This document shows, one piece after another, positions 46,901 through 54,467 of a DNA stretch of 64,000 nucleotides. Position 1 is the stretch's first letter, and every line of letters starts with the position of its first letter. Under the pieces are notes generated by a model, which saw only the letters and a program-made list of their open reading frames with translations, searched no databases and had not been told where the DNA came from. The DNA comes from Ambrosia x helenae (taxonomy: Eukaryota; Streptophyta; Magnoliopsida; Asterales; Asteraceae), in assembly GCA_030844895.1 (NCBI GenBank), contig CM061224.1, forward strand, positions 72,300,567 to 72,364,566, written 5' to 3'. A program made the position numbers and the translations under genes.

Positions 46901-48368
46901 GGATCAGTTCTAGTGAATAATAACCTGCTTTCTTTCTTAACCGAGTTTTCTTGTCCTTTAATTTGCTCCTCAAACCCCTTTAAACGAGAGACACAATCTT
47001 CAAACGCGATTGTGTTTAGATCAACAACTTGTTCTATGGAATTGCTACAGTAGCGATGAATCTTGGCGGCATAGCATCTAGAAGCCTTTTAACAACTGTG
47101 GAATCCTCAAGATCCTTACCCATGCTATTGAACTTAGATATATATTCAGCCATCTTCCCTGTGAAATCTTCAACTGTCTCTGAATTTTTCATCTTCAAAT
47201 TATCAAACTCCCGTTTAAGACTCTAAAGTTTTGCTTGTTGAACTCGTTCGACCCCAAGGAATCTTACCCGGGTTGATTCCCAGATCTCGTGAGCACTTTT
47301 GCTCCTTGAAACTTGCGTGAGAAGGTTCTCTTGTAAGGCTTGGTAAATCAAAGCTCTTGCGAACTTGTTCTTCTTCTCGTCCACCTCTTCATTCGCATCC
47401 TGGTTGACTCTTTCCCATAAACCTTGTGCGTCCAACATAGCATCCACCAGAATTACCCATGTCCTATAGTTGGTTGCTATAAGTTTGGGACATTTTAAAG
47501 AGGTTGATGCTGGGTCGCGTTGTTGAACGACAATCTGGTTTTGCTAATTTGGACGTCATTGATCACCCATTCTTCTTCACAACATTCAATCTTATTTTTC
47601 CTTTTACCGATTCTCTGGATCAAGCTGTTAATTCGCCTCCACGAGAATTAAAAAGTTTCTGAGTATTGTGTTTATTCTGTCGATCTACACCTAGATTCGA
47701 CTCGAGCCTTAACCGAGGCTCTGATACCACTTGTTGAAAAAACAAACGGTAAACACAATACGCACACCGGATCTTTGGGGGGACACCCGCGACACTTTTA
47801 TTAATTGAATAGCAACTTTGGATACAATTACCTATCATCTAGTAGAAAACATAAAGATAATGCTAGACTCCTAACCTTAATCAACAAGGAAACATAAAGA
47901 TAAACATAATAGATAAAGTACTACTAATCAACTGCTTATTGGATAAATAATACTTTGTAGATAAGGATTAATTCAAACAAACTAATCAATGAGTCATCCG
48001 ACTTAAAAACAAAACTACAGAATTAGGTCCTATAATATTTTAATTTTACAAAGTTTGTTATTTCACATGGAAATAATGATCACTCTCATGTCATAAACCA
48101 TCAATGTTACAAAATGCATACCAACCATAGCAGCTATGTAATTTTATAAAAAATGAGTCGGGAGGAGAACACATTTGCATTTATATTTTGCATGTTACAT
48201 GTCTTGCCTGGCTAGCTGACCCCTTTTTAACTACTTGAAACATAGGTAATGCTGGGAGCCATGCCGGAAGGAATTGATAACTATTTTCGCACCAGGTTTC
48301 CTAAACTATTGATGGTGGTATATAATACCAGATATCCACACTTTCAAGCAAGAACGATGGTTCTTTAA
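29690..48368 (+). CDS. IRE1-like kinase/endoribonuclease without a sensor domain
   Basis: Five exons (29690-30069, 30154-30305, 30444-30672, 41455-41758, 48246-48368) join in phase with GT-AG introns to 395 codons. IRE1 proteins sense unfolded protein in the ER and splice a bZIP mRNA through a C-terminal RNase. Here I see a protein kinase domain (about 20-265: Gly loop 27-34, Lys48, HQDLNSLN at 143-150, DMG 167-169) and then the KEN RNase domain (266-395). The catalytic-type Arg341, Asn342 and His346, with Tyr328/330, are present. The luminal sensor and membrane segment are absent. HRDLK has become HQDLN, so kinase activity is doubtful while the RNase looks preserved. The closest known precedent is the sensor-less IRE1C of Brassicaceae. 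Expression is unproven, and the gene could be a 5'-truncated copy. Confidence 0.8.
30154..30305 (+). CDS. IRE1-like exon 2: catalytic loop and DMG
   Basis: Acceptor TAG at 30151-30153, donor CAG|GTAAAC. Encodes HQDLNSLNVLI and SDMGINKR. The DMG instead of DFG is an IRE1 hallmark. Intron 2 is 138 bp. Confidence 0.85.
30444..30672 (+). CDS. IRE1-like exon 3: kinase C-lobe
   Basis: Acceptor TTTAG, donor CAG|GTACAA. Contains FSLGCVLFFCMT and ISQLLNPNPEVR, IRE1 signature segments. The last codon is split two bases to one with exon 4, restoring the conserved Arg-Pro-Lys-Ala. Confidence 0.85.
30746..32119 (+). mobile_element. C2: internally deleted Copia element in intron 3
   Basis: Short LTRs (30746-30902 and 31966-32119, about 155 bp) share most positions. 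A degenerate iMet-type PBS (TGATATCAAGAG) follows the first. Only about 1 kb of interior remains, so most of pol has been lost. The element is in the same orientation as the host gene. A possible ACTA target duplication is not certain. The LTRs differ at many sites, so the insertion is older than G3 and At1. Confidence 0.75.
31047..32002 (+). pseudogene. C2 gag-protease-integrase N-terminus remnant
   Basis: Two overlapping frames (31047-31475 and 31229-32002) hold a Copia interior. A region WTMDTRASG corresponds to the Copia protease active site (usually D-S/T-G-A, here changed to TRAS). The GAG-pre-integrase segment HQRLGHLGPAIL follows, with CHACIFGRH as part of the integrase zinc region. 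The sequence then jumps straight into the 3' LTR. Integrase core, reverse transcriptase and RNase H are absent. Confidence 0.75.
32144..32252 (+). mobile_element. tRNA-derived SINE in intron 3
   Basis: 109 bp with an A-box-like GGCCTGGTGGTATC and a B-box-like GGGATCAAATCCC, ending in a run of A. It is flanked by a 17-bp direct repeat (AATCAAATGGATTTCAA at 32127-32143; one mismatch at 32253-32269), the signature of LINE-mediated insertion. No LINE-like tail is seen beyond the A run. Confidence 0.8.
32270..32945. other. Intron 3 segment, unassigned
   Basis: A/T-rich. CACTGGCGGAGGAT at about 32572 resembles the start of some degenerate DNA transposons, but I found no matching second end. A tandem-like ACTCCATA...TGACATCA occurs twice near 32330. 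No coding sequence. Confidence 0.3.
32946..34205 (-). mobile_element. L1: 5'-truncated LINE
   Basis: The 3' end is marked by a run of T on the plus strand (32946-32966, a poly-A tail) after the typical tail AAGTATCTTTTC on the sense strand. The body contains only the end of reverse transcriptase and the zinc-binding domain, so it is truncated at about 34205 in the usual LINE manner. Antisense to the host gene. Confidence 0.8.
33039..34124 (-). pseudogene. L1 reverse transcriptase C-terminus with zf-RVT domain
   Basis: 361 open codons; the frame continues upstream to 34205 (KIPWVAWD and KGGLGISRL). Landmarks are LLLKWTWRF, then LPLKCKIMVWRAARDRLPT and a Cys/His cluster (ANCHFCDEVFETTIHLF) of the zf-RVT domain found at the end of plant LINE ORF2. 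The catalytic part is missing. The open frame is notably clean for a dead copy. Confidence 0.85.
34206..34493. repeat. Low-complexity stretch with (TA)n
   Basis: Imperfect palindromic TA/CA repeats at 34205-34276, runs of A and T, an inverted pair AGAATGGTTCTCAT / AGTTCTCATTTGAACC near 34385-34432, and (TA)n at 34441-34492. No coding sequence. Confidence 0.5.
34494..34907. mobile_element. MITE-like element with long imperfect terminal inverted repeats
   Basis: The left end GGTTTATTTCAGAAGAG...CGAGAAATGCGAGAAG and the complement of the right end share about 45 bp. Both flanks are TA repeats, so a TA-rich target duplication cannot be measured. No coding sequence. The long inverted repeats suggest a Mutator-type MITE (inference). 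Confidence 0.55.
34908..34956. repeat. (TA)n microsatellite
   Basis: TA repeat with a few A inserts between the MITE-like element and the LINE 3' end. It may be the LINE tail or the insertion target. Confidence 0.7.
35187..38592 (-). pseudogene. L2 ORF2: endonuclease, reverse transcriptase, zf-RVT
   Basis: Fragments in several frames. 38592-38293 is the endonuclease start (SFLSIEESHQMYM, then GLFSVWDTG). 38147-37452 is the endonuclease end (KIDRIFVCQDF, GTSDHHPLLL) and the linker. 37482-36266 is reverse transcriptase, with GLRQGDPLSPFLFLLAMEVL near 36760 and a YTDD-type active site near 36640. 36279-35866 is the thumb and connection region. 35567-35187 is the zf-RVT (CPRCGYQDKMLAHVFF). At least five frame breaks separate these, so the product could not be made. 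Confidence 0.8.
38805..41003 (-). pseudogene. L2 ORF1 with RRM-type RNA-binding domain
   Basis: The likely start is ATG 41001-41003 (MNRQRNFNREQ), a basic helical beginning. The frame is interrupted by the solo LTR 40397-40924 and continues with SFYVSNLPSGCSGSKL and LNKKDGGGNRFEFIRF at about 40290-40130, an RNA-recognition motif with a stop in it. The rest is a long polar tail (39891-39559, 39362-38805) ending before ORF2. RRM-type ORF1 is known in plant L1 elements. Confidence 0.7.
40397..40924 (-). repeat. Solo LTR (family S, copy 1) in L2
   Basis: 528 bp, TGTAG to TAACA as read on the plus strand, with TSD CTCTT on both sides (40392-40396, 40925-40929). It left the LINE ORF1 around it otherwise continuous. 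Orientation is uncertain; the TGTTAGTACA end is taken as the start. It carries five exact copies of GGCGATTA on either strand. Copy 2 is at 49190-49684. Confidence 0.85.
41018..41136. repeat. (GA)n / (GGGA)n microsatellite
   Basis: GA repeats with an internal GGGA block, in the leader of L2 just upstream of its ORF1 start. From 41137 to 41454 the rest of intron 3 shows no gene before the exon 4 acceptor. Confidence 0.85.
41455..41758 (+). CDS. IRE1-like exon 4: start of KEN RNase domain
   Basis: Acceptor ATCACAG at 41448-41454. Begins with PKASIVKHHPLFW, the kinase-KEN boundary, and holds DLLRFIRNTMSHY with the RNase residues. The donor AAG|GTTCGA is weak. If unspliced, the frame would add 17 residues and stop at 41812. 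Confidence 0.8.
41759..43154 (+). other. Intron 4, left part
   Basis: No recognisable transposon protein. 42536-42549 has the palindrome ATAACGCCCGTTAT inside a region with more GGGG/CCCC than its surroundings (42530-42660), possibly a decayed MITE. At 42890-43080 there are loose repeats around CACCTCAACGCAAC. A short frame at 42010-42156 is listed separately. Confidence 0.35.
42010..42156 (+). other. Short open frame of unknown origin in intron 4
   Basis: 49 codons from ATG to TGA. The middle, DYDNEFIAELTLQMAGYMLE, looks like a real acidic helical segment and the codon use is gene-like. I cannot name a family. It may be a captured exon fragment or chance. No splice or promoter signals distinguish it. 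Confidence 0.25.
43160..43425 (-). repeat. C1 3' LTR
   Basis: TGTTGG to AAGCA on the plus strand. It contains an 18-bp segment absent from the other LTR, flanked by CTA repeats. Confidence 0.92.
43419..44173 (-). pseudogene. C1 RNase H
   Basis: Two frames, 44173-43649 and 43652-43419, overlap by a few bases, showing a frame change near 43650. Landmarks are IGSLRYLVHSRPDLSYSVG at the end of reverse transcriptase, YSDTSYSTD, SCEAEFMAA and, at the end, VQVEHVSGEEQKADILTKAL with LLGV, the normal end of Copia pol. Confidence 0.88.
44152..44988 (-). pseudogene. C1 reverse transcriptase
   Basis: Three segments in one frame are separated by TAG at 44758-44760 and TAG at 44356-44358. A one-base frame change follows near 44160. 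Landmarks are GLNWVYKIKRD, VYHLDVKSAFLNGEL, ALYGLKQAPRAW, the YVDD active site and the SYYLGI loop. Both stops fit a CAG codon changed to TAG (inference from the surrounding protein). Confidence 0.88.
45007..46433 (-). pseudogene. C1 GAG-pre-integrase and integrase
   Basis: 46433-46200 and 46333-45848 cover the region after protease and GAG-pre-integrase (WLWHARLGHLNF), the HHCC zinc region (CDSCLTGNQ), and the first catalytic Asp (VHTDLCGP). A TAG at 45848-45850 and a frame change near 45780 precede SDRGGEF and QQNGVVERRNRT, which hold the other two catalytic positions. 45558-45007 is the C-terminal part (MTPYEALKGYKPDLSELRVFGC) ending in TAG at 45007-45009. Confidence 0.85.
46608..47450 (-). 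pseudogene. C1 gag with altered zinc knuckle
   Basis: 47447-47223 is a Copia gag (UBN2-like) core, with WERVNQDANEE and the segment IYQALQENLL. Further on, a Gly/Arg-rich region precedes a zinc knuckle near 46665. Its pattern is CFNC then EC, but the usual His is Gln. The frames are disrupted, so no gag would be made. Confidence 0.7.
47718..47730 (-). other. C1 PBS
   Basis: Sense TGGTATCAGAGCC, matching initiator tRNA-Met, one base inside the 5' LTR. Confidence 0.85.
47732..47979 (-). repeat. C1 5' LTR
   Basis: Matches 43160-43425 apart from the 18-bp indel. The rest of intron 4 (47985-48245) shows nothing further apart from the exon 5 acceptor. Confidence 0.92.
48246..48368 (+). CDS. IRE1-like exon 5: KEN C-terminus
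   Basis: Acceptor CATAG at 48241-48245, then MLGAMPEGIDNYF and RFPKLLMVVY, matching the conserved end of the KEN domain, and TAA at 48366-48368. It lies 6.5 kb from exon 4 and is too short to be noticed by frame length alone. Confidence 0.8.
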   Translation, partial: VMLGAMPEGIDNYFRTRFPKLLMVVYNTRYPHFQARTMVL

Positions 48369-48747
48369 GTACACGTAAGACTTCATGTAATGTGATAAAT
48401 ATTAACATTTATATATAATGTTTGAAATACTTAAATATGGTGATACATCTCAATGTTAATGGGCTTCTTAATGTTGCATTGATATGTATGTGTGTGTATG
48501 TGTGTGCATGTGTGAAATGTTGTTGTAATATCAAGAGATTCCTACTTGTTAACCTTTATTAAGTTTTACATGGTTTAATAACTTTTGAACTCCTCTTAAG
48601 ATTAAGATTACTGTTTCTGGCTTAGGACATGGAAGTAGAAAATGGGCCCATTTGACCCAAAAAGCCAATTTTAGGCAATGAATAATTTCAAATGAAACTC
48701 GAATCTAAGAGAATAATGTTTCATACCAAATGAGCGAATTTACCTAA
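48369..48747 (+). other. 3' flank of the IRE1-like gene
   Basis: A/T-rich with a (TG)n stretch near 48487-48512. No canonical AATAAA is found close to the stop; near-matches such as ATAAAT (48402) could serve. No other gene. Confidence 0.4.
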
Positions 48748-49062
48748 TGTATTATTTGTTAACTAAGTAGTTTATAGGGTGTTTAGGTTTCCGAAGAAAC
48801 AAGTACCTGAGGGTATGGTCTTCTGAATGGAATAGAAAGATCTTGATCTAAACTGCTCTAAACAGGTTGAACCTAACTACCACAAAACAAAACACCGTTA
48901 GGACTCGCCACATGAATAAGGGTATTCCTGTGACCACCCTTCGGCGTGAGAATAAGTATTTATGATAGTGAAAGGTGATTGTAAAAGTATTGAGATTTGG
49001 AAGGAATCCAATGGTTAACCTTAGACCTCTTTTTATTGTTGTTCTCGTCCTTTGCCGATAAC
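48748..49062 (-). repeat. T2 LTR, part beyond At2
   Basis: Ends at TGTATTATT (plus strand). The segment 48899-48954 (GGACTCGCCAC...CACCC, TTCGGCGTGAGAATAAG) is the complement of T1 28989-29065. The LTR end is inferred from alignment with T1 by eye. Confidence 0.65.
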
Positions 49063-50165
49063 TGATCGCATGTCGAGTGCTAATCAAAACATATATTAAA
49101 AATTATTCCTTAGCTACAAGGACTGAAGTATAAGAAGTAGGGTTGTCGAACCACGAGGAGTATGTGGTTAGTGTGAATAGCAATTTTACTGTAGGATCGA
49201 TTTCCGGACAACCCGACAATCACGAGCTTTATCGTTTAGAGTGCGGAATCTATTAAACGATGTTCGGACAACAAAAACGACAAGAAACATTGATGAACGA
49301 GATATCAAACACACTAATATACGGTTAAAAGGTTGTATTGTATTGAAAATAGAGCTCGGGTGTTACAAAATAATCGTAGACCTGAAACCTAGACCTGGGG
49401 TGCTTGGAATGTGTGATGTGACAGCTCTCAAATGATTAGGGCAATCATTAGAGGTATTTATACCTCCCATAGTCGTCCAGGGCACTACAGGCGACTAGGG
49501 ACATGACTGGCGACTACGGGGGGCGACTAGCAAGCTAGTCGTCTTGATACCCAGGCTAGTCGCCCCCATAAGGTCCTAGTCACTAGTATATAAACTTGCC
49601 CAAAATCATCCGAAACACATCTAGGCACGTCCAAAACATCAAAACTAACACCTATATTAGGCTAGAGACATACGTGTACTAACATTAACCAATTAAACTA
49701 ATTAATTAAAAATAATACTTTATGATGTAGAATGTTGTTGTGCTTGCAAAAGTTAATTATGTGATTTGAATAAAGACAAAGATAATAAAGAAGCAACTCC
49801 CTCTATGTTTTAGGTTCTAGGTTTCACAAAAAAATTAGTTATTTGATTGGGAACCACATAGACGTGGTCTTGAAAATTAGTTAACTAGCCAGTAGCACAA
49901 CTTCTTGTTATCAAACCCTAATAACTACCCAATTTGCAAATTCACCCAACCCGAATCTAGGTTTTGTCATCAACCGAACAAATTGTAATGAAAGAACTCA
50001 AAACATAAACAAATTATTTCAATTAACTAATGCATCAATAATTTTAAGAAGTTTGTCATCACACGCAAAACAATATCCAATACTGACAATAACTGAAAAC
50101 GTGCAAAACCTAATTGAACTGTTCACCTAGAGGAAGTTACAAAACATTTAGCCTTGCATCTTGGT
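49063..50165 (-). repeat. At2 3' LTR, truncated, with solo LTR inside
   Basis: Aligns with 50797-51168 plus 59426-59697 and resembles the At1 LTR (for example TTCACC...TTAGCCTTGCATCTTG near 50120-50165). Its far end and the PPT are missing because of the deletion that also removed most of gag. Confidence 0.7.
49190..49684 (-). repeat. Solo LTR (family S, copy 2) in At2
   Basis: 495 bp, TGTAG to TAACA, flanked by TTTAC and TTAAC (one mismatch). Homologous to 40397-40924 through ACAATCACGAGCTTT, AGTGCGGAATC, GATTAGGGCAAT and the ends. Its repeated motif is GGCGACTA where copy 1 has GGCGATTA. Confidence 0.82.
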
Positions 50166-50603
50166 CGCGTGCGCACCCAAAGTTCTGTTGAGACCTCCTT
50201 CAATGATCACCGTCAATCTCTTCCTCCTCGAATAAAATTCCAGCCATCCAAAAGTCCTAGTTAGTCTGTCGTGTACTGTGAAAACTTCCCTCGTCAAATT
50301 GTTGAGGGATGTGAACCAGCTGTTGGTTTCCAAAGTTTTGTTGCTGCTTTGGTATGACTGGTCAGGTGTTTTGGGTAGGTTGGAATTGTGGTACTGGTGG
50401 TGGGTTTTGTGGTTGTGGTGGTATATGTGGAATAAGTGGTGGTGGATTCTGAGAAGATAGATCCTCAGAAACACTGTGGTTGCTGTGGTGACTCATGGTA
50501 GGTTTAGCTTGGTTTAAGGATCGGTCTCTTTTAGCAGTTTTTTCGATTTCTGGATCAAAGATTAGAGGTGACTGTTTCCCCGAATTTCATGTATGATGCA
50601 TAC
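50166..50603 (-). pseudogene. At2 gag remnant
   Basis: Starts at ATG 50601 with MHHT, then a TGA at 50587-50589, the fifth codon, where At1 has Arg. After it FDPEIEKTAKRDRS matches At1 gag closely, and a Pro-rich part follows. Near 50330 it jumps to a SWFTSLN segment that corresponds to about residue 300 of At1 gag. Most of gag is therefore deleted. Confidence 0.7.
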
Positions 50604-50796
50604 ATGTGTAATAACCTACACACACATAGACATGAAAACCAGAGTAGCACTGAACAAGGAAATTAACTAAATAAAGAACAAAAGTAAATAAACAAGTAAA
50701 GACACTACTTTTGTTTTTTTTTTTAGTTTTTCTAAAGGTAAAGACAACTAAACTAAAAAGACTATGCGCATGCATTCCCCGGCAACATCACTGTTT

Positions 50797-51168
50797 TGAT
50801 CGCATGTCGAAGTGCTAATAAAAAACTAAATAAAAATAAATCCTTAGCTCAAGGACCGTAGTACAGGGAGTAGGGTTGTCAAACCATGAGGAGTATGTGG
50901 TTAGTGTTAATAGCAATTTTATCAATTAAACTAATTAATTAAAAATAATATTTAATGAAGTAGAATATTGTTGTGCTTGAAAAAGTTGATTAAGTGATTC
51001 GAATAGAAAACAATAATAATAAGGAAGTAACCCCCTCTAAACTTCAAGTTCTAGGTTTCACAAAGTTTTTAGTTTATAGATTGGGAACTACATAGACATA
51101 GTTCTGGAAATTAGTTAATTAACTGATAGCAAAAGTTCTTGTCATCAAACCCTATTAACTACCCAATT
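50797..51168 (-). repeat. At2 5' LTR, first part
   Basis: TGATCGCATG onward; matches 49063-49190 and 49685-49930. Interrupted at 51168 by G3 and resumed at 59426. Confidence 0.8.
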
Positions 51169-51181
51169 GTGTGACATCCGT

Positions 51182-51275
<94 letters not shown>

Positions 51276-53759
51276 GATTTCTTTTATACAACTACATGGA
51301 CCAAACCCACTTCAACCTTGTACCTTCTTGAGCCCACTATCTACCTGAGCCCAAGTCTGGCCCAGTACCAGCCCACTTGTCCCTTTACTGTTTAAAAAAA
51401 AAAAATAAAATATTGCCTCTGCTGGGTTTCGAACCCGAGTAGCAGGCCGAGTCAACCTTAACACACACACCACAACCACTAGTCCATATGGCTATTAGTG
51501 ATAAAGTCTAGGGAAGTTATTTATATATATCATGTTTTTGAAACCCACCTGTCTCACCACTGCTGCTGCTGATCGAAGCAAGCACAGCCAAAAAGAGGAT
51601 CAAAATCCTCTTAATTATCAATTTATCACAAAAATAAGGTATGGAACATAATTATCGGCCATCATTGACCCTAATACACGCGTAACAGTCATCAATTGTT
51701 ACCCAAATTATATCCATTACGCGTTTAGACTTTAATATTGGTCAACCTTACCAATTAACCCAATCCATCGACCCTCTATATAAATTGATCGTCCCCAAGG
51801 CATAACAACTCGCTCACATCTCTCTCTCAACCTCCAATTGTCTCTGAAACATCTCTGATTATCGTTCATCATCACGCTGTTTGACTTTGGCTTTGACCGG
51901 GCAAACGAGCACAATTCATCATTGTGAGTTCTTGTTCTTTTGTGGGTTTTGTTAGTCGGCAATCAAACAACAAAAGCCCCAACATCAATCGGGCTCATTA
52001 TGTCTGAATTGTTTGATTGTTAAAGCTAGGGTTCGTGGGTATTGATTTGGGGATAAAAACTGATTTCGCGTGTGTTTATAATTATTTTAGAACAGGATTC
52101 ATCACAACCACAGGCCTAGGCCAAGTGGTTGTGATGGTTTACTTGTAACAGGGACCATCAGGGTTCGAGTCCCGGCACAGCCCCGTTTTTGTTCTTTTCT
52201 TTTCTTTTCTTTTCTTTTTAAACAATTATATATATATATATATATATTAAACCTTTTAATCTTTTAAATTCATTTTAAAATATCAAAACTATTTTATAAA
52301 TTCTAAAAAAAATATATTTGTTTAATCTGAGATAAAAGTTTTAATTACAATTTTTATTTTTCAGAAATTCATTTATTTAATATTTATAATAATTAAATCA
52401 TTTTTATGCTATTATATTTATAAAAATCCATTTATATATCAAAACAACTTTATTAAATTCTACAAAAATTATCCTGAGTTTGTATTAAGTGAAACTTTAC
52501 TGAAATGATTTTTAATTTTGAAAAATCATTTATTTAATATTTTTAATCAATTTTTGTTAGTTTTAATCATAATTAAATCATAATAAATTCATTTTACAAT
52601 ATTTTTGCACCAAAATTTTACATAAATTATTTCTATCCATTTAGAACAGAAATATGATTTTTAAAATAATAATTCTTTAATTTTAGTATTTTTAATTATT
52701 AAAGTTAAAGTTTGTCAATTTGTAATAAATAGATTTAATAATCTATTTTAAAGAAAATAATTTTATAAAAATTATTTTTACACTTTAAACACATTCTTGT
52801 GACCATCTTAAATTAAAATTTCATAAAAAGATTTTTGGTTATTTATTTACTAAATTTCTCTCAATTGGCGAATATTTTAATGATAATCAAACAAACATTT
52901 ATCCCTAATTCGAAGCCCTAGAAATACATGTATCCTAGAGTTATTCCTTACACATTATTAAAATTCTTTAGGTTGATTCTTTGGAATATTTCCAACGCAC
53001 ATTTCGTTGTCCAGTTCAATTACAAGCTATTACGTATACAGTGAGTATTCCTACCCCTTTTTGCTTTTATACATTTTTGGGGTGTTACATGTACACTATT
53101 ACAATTTCAAATACAAGTTTACATTTTTACAATACAATTCTAGTACTATGTGCATTGCTTACAACGTGCTTTATGCTTAGACAATACATGTGGATTACAT
53201 TTGTACTTAGTGAAATCATTAACATGGTACAAGCCGACCTTAACATTGGATAGCGCTATTTGGATTGACAACCCGCCTAGATTGATTCTCCCCCTTTTTC
53301 ATCGGAGAATCCGTGGCCAGTGTTAAGTTATCATCCATTTATTGGTTGAGTACACTACAGTTCATACAGTACATTATACAGTCACAGGGTTGATTTCGCT
53401 CATTTGTTTGATACATGGTTTACATATTTGCACTGTAGCTTGCACTTGAATTGTATAACTTTTTAACCTACTATATATATCAAATCTAGGAATGCTCACC
53501 AACATTTCATATGTTGACCAAACCTATTTTTGTACATGTTTCAGGTGCAGTTTGATCTAGTGCTTTAGCAAGAGACATTTAGTGTTTTATTTCAATTCAG
53601 TTATTTCAATATTTACATTTCATTTCGACAATGTAATTTCCATTTCCATATAAGACAATTTTGATTATTCAATAATATTTACATTTTAGTACCATGAGCT
53701 TTTGAACAATCGTCACTACGTGGCACCTCGATGATTCCGCCATCGGTTGGGGTGTTACA
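51169..53759 (+). repeat. G3 5' LTR
   Basis: TGTGACATCC to GTGTTACA. (TA)n plus (AAT)n at 51189-51274. TATA box CTATATAAATTG at 51776-51787. A plus-strand tRNA-like unit has an A box at 52117-52130 and a B box GGTTCGAGTCC at 52162-52172. A minus-strand B box lies near 51425. Open frames inside are duplicated in the other LTR. Confidence 0.93.
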
Positions 53760-53762
53760 GAT

Positions 53763-53824
53763 TGGTATCAGAGCCATGGTTATAGGGAACTAGGTTATTA
53801 GGTAAAAAGGCCTAGACTATAACC
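53763..53824 (+). other. G3 PBS and leader stem
   Basis: PBS TGGTATCAGAGCC (53763-53775), then GGTTATAG (53778-53785) pairing with CTATAACC (53817-53824). An inner stem CTAGG / CCTAG lies inside. The leader continues to 54467 with no gene recognised. Confidence 0.75.
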
Positions 53825-54467
53825 GAACTACAACTTGCATGCATAATATTTCCTGAATTACCCTACTCCTCATTTCTCCCTACTTTCCTCCTTCTATTTT
53901 TCCCTTCTTCTCTCTCTCTATTCTTCTTATCTTTTATCATGGTGCATAGAGATGGAGTCCTACAGGGAGTGGAAATGTCTACCTCATCATGGAACAGGGA
54001 CAGTACCTTTCATGAAGACACTCTTAGGCATAATGCCTACTCTTACTTTTGTTCCTTCAAAGTTGTTGAACTTTAATGAGTGTGATAAGGACACGTGCAA
54101 TCTGGAAGGGTGGACGCCTGTACACTGGGTTTTCTGGCATAGGCAAGCATAGCGCATAAATCCATTTACGGACCTGTTATGCTTACCTGGGGATTCCTGG
54201 AGTGAGTGTCCACTTATAGGCTAAAGCATGTCTTCTTTGATCACCATTGGGTTCAATTCCTTTGAAAAGTCAACGTTCTTGTTGGGCTTTACAGCTAGAC
54301 AAGGGCACTCCAAGCATTTTATGCAAGTTTTTCCAATAATACCCTCTCGTTTCATATACAATACTTTGCATATCATGATTGCTTACAAGATCACATCTTC
54401 ATAATCATCCGTACGATTATACACTTACATTTATTAATCTCATGATTTTTCATTGACTACCTCGTAG

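Larger units (their letters stand above)
43160..47979 (-). mobile_element. C1: Copia retrotransposon in intron 4
   Basis: Complete insertion with TSD AACTA (43155-43159, 47980-47984). LTRs of 266 and 248 bp are nearly the same except for an 18-bp repeat-mediated indel. PBS at 47718-47730 (iMet type) and PPT just after 43425 (sense TTAAGGGAGAGAA). Gag to RNase H are all present in Copia order, but damaged by several TAG stops and frame changes. It is antisense to the host gene and separates exons 4 and 5. Confidence 0.92.

Noticed and set aside
52981..53253. 90-codon hydrophobic frame, also at 58642-58914
   Set aside because: It is inside both G3 LTRs near their 3' ends. Duplication reflects the LTR pair, and no family is recognised.
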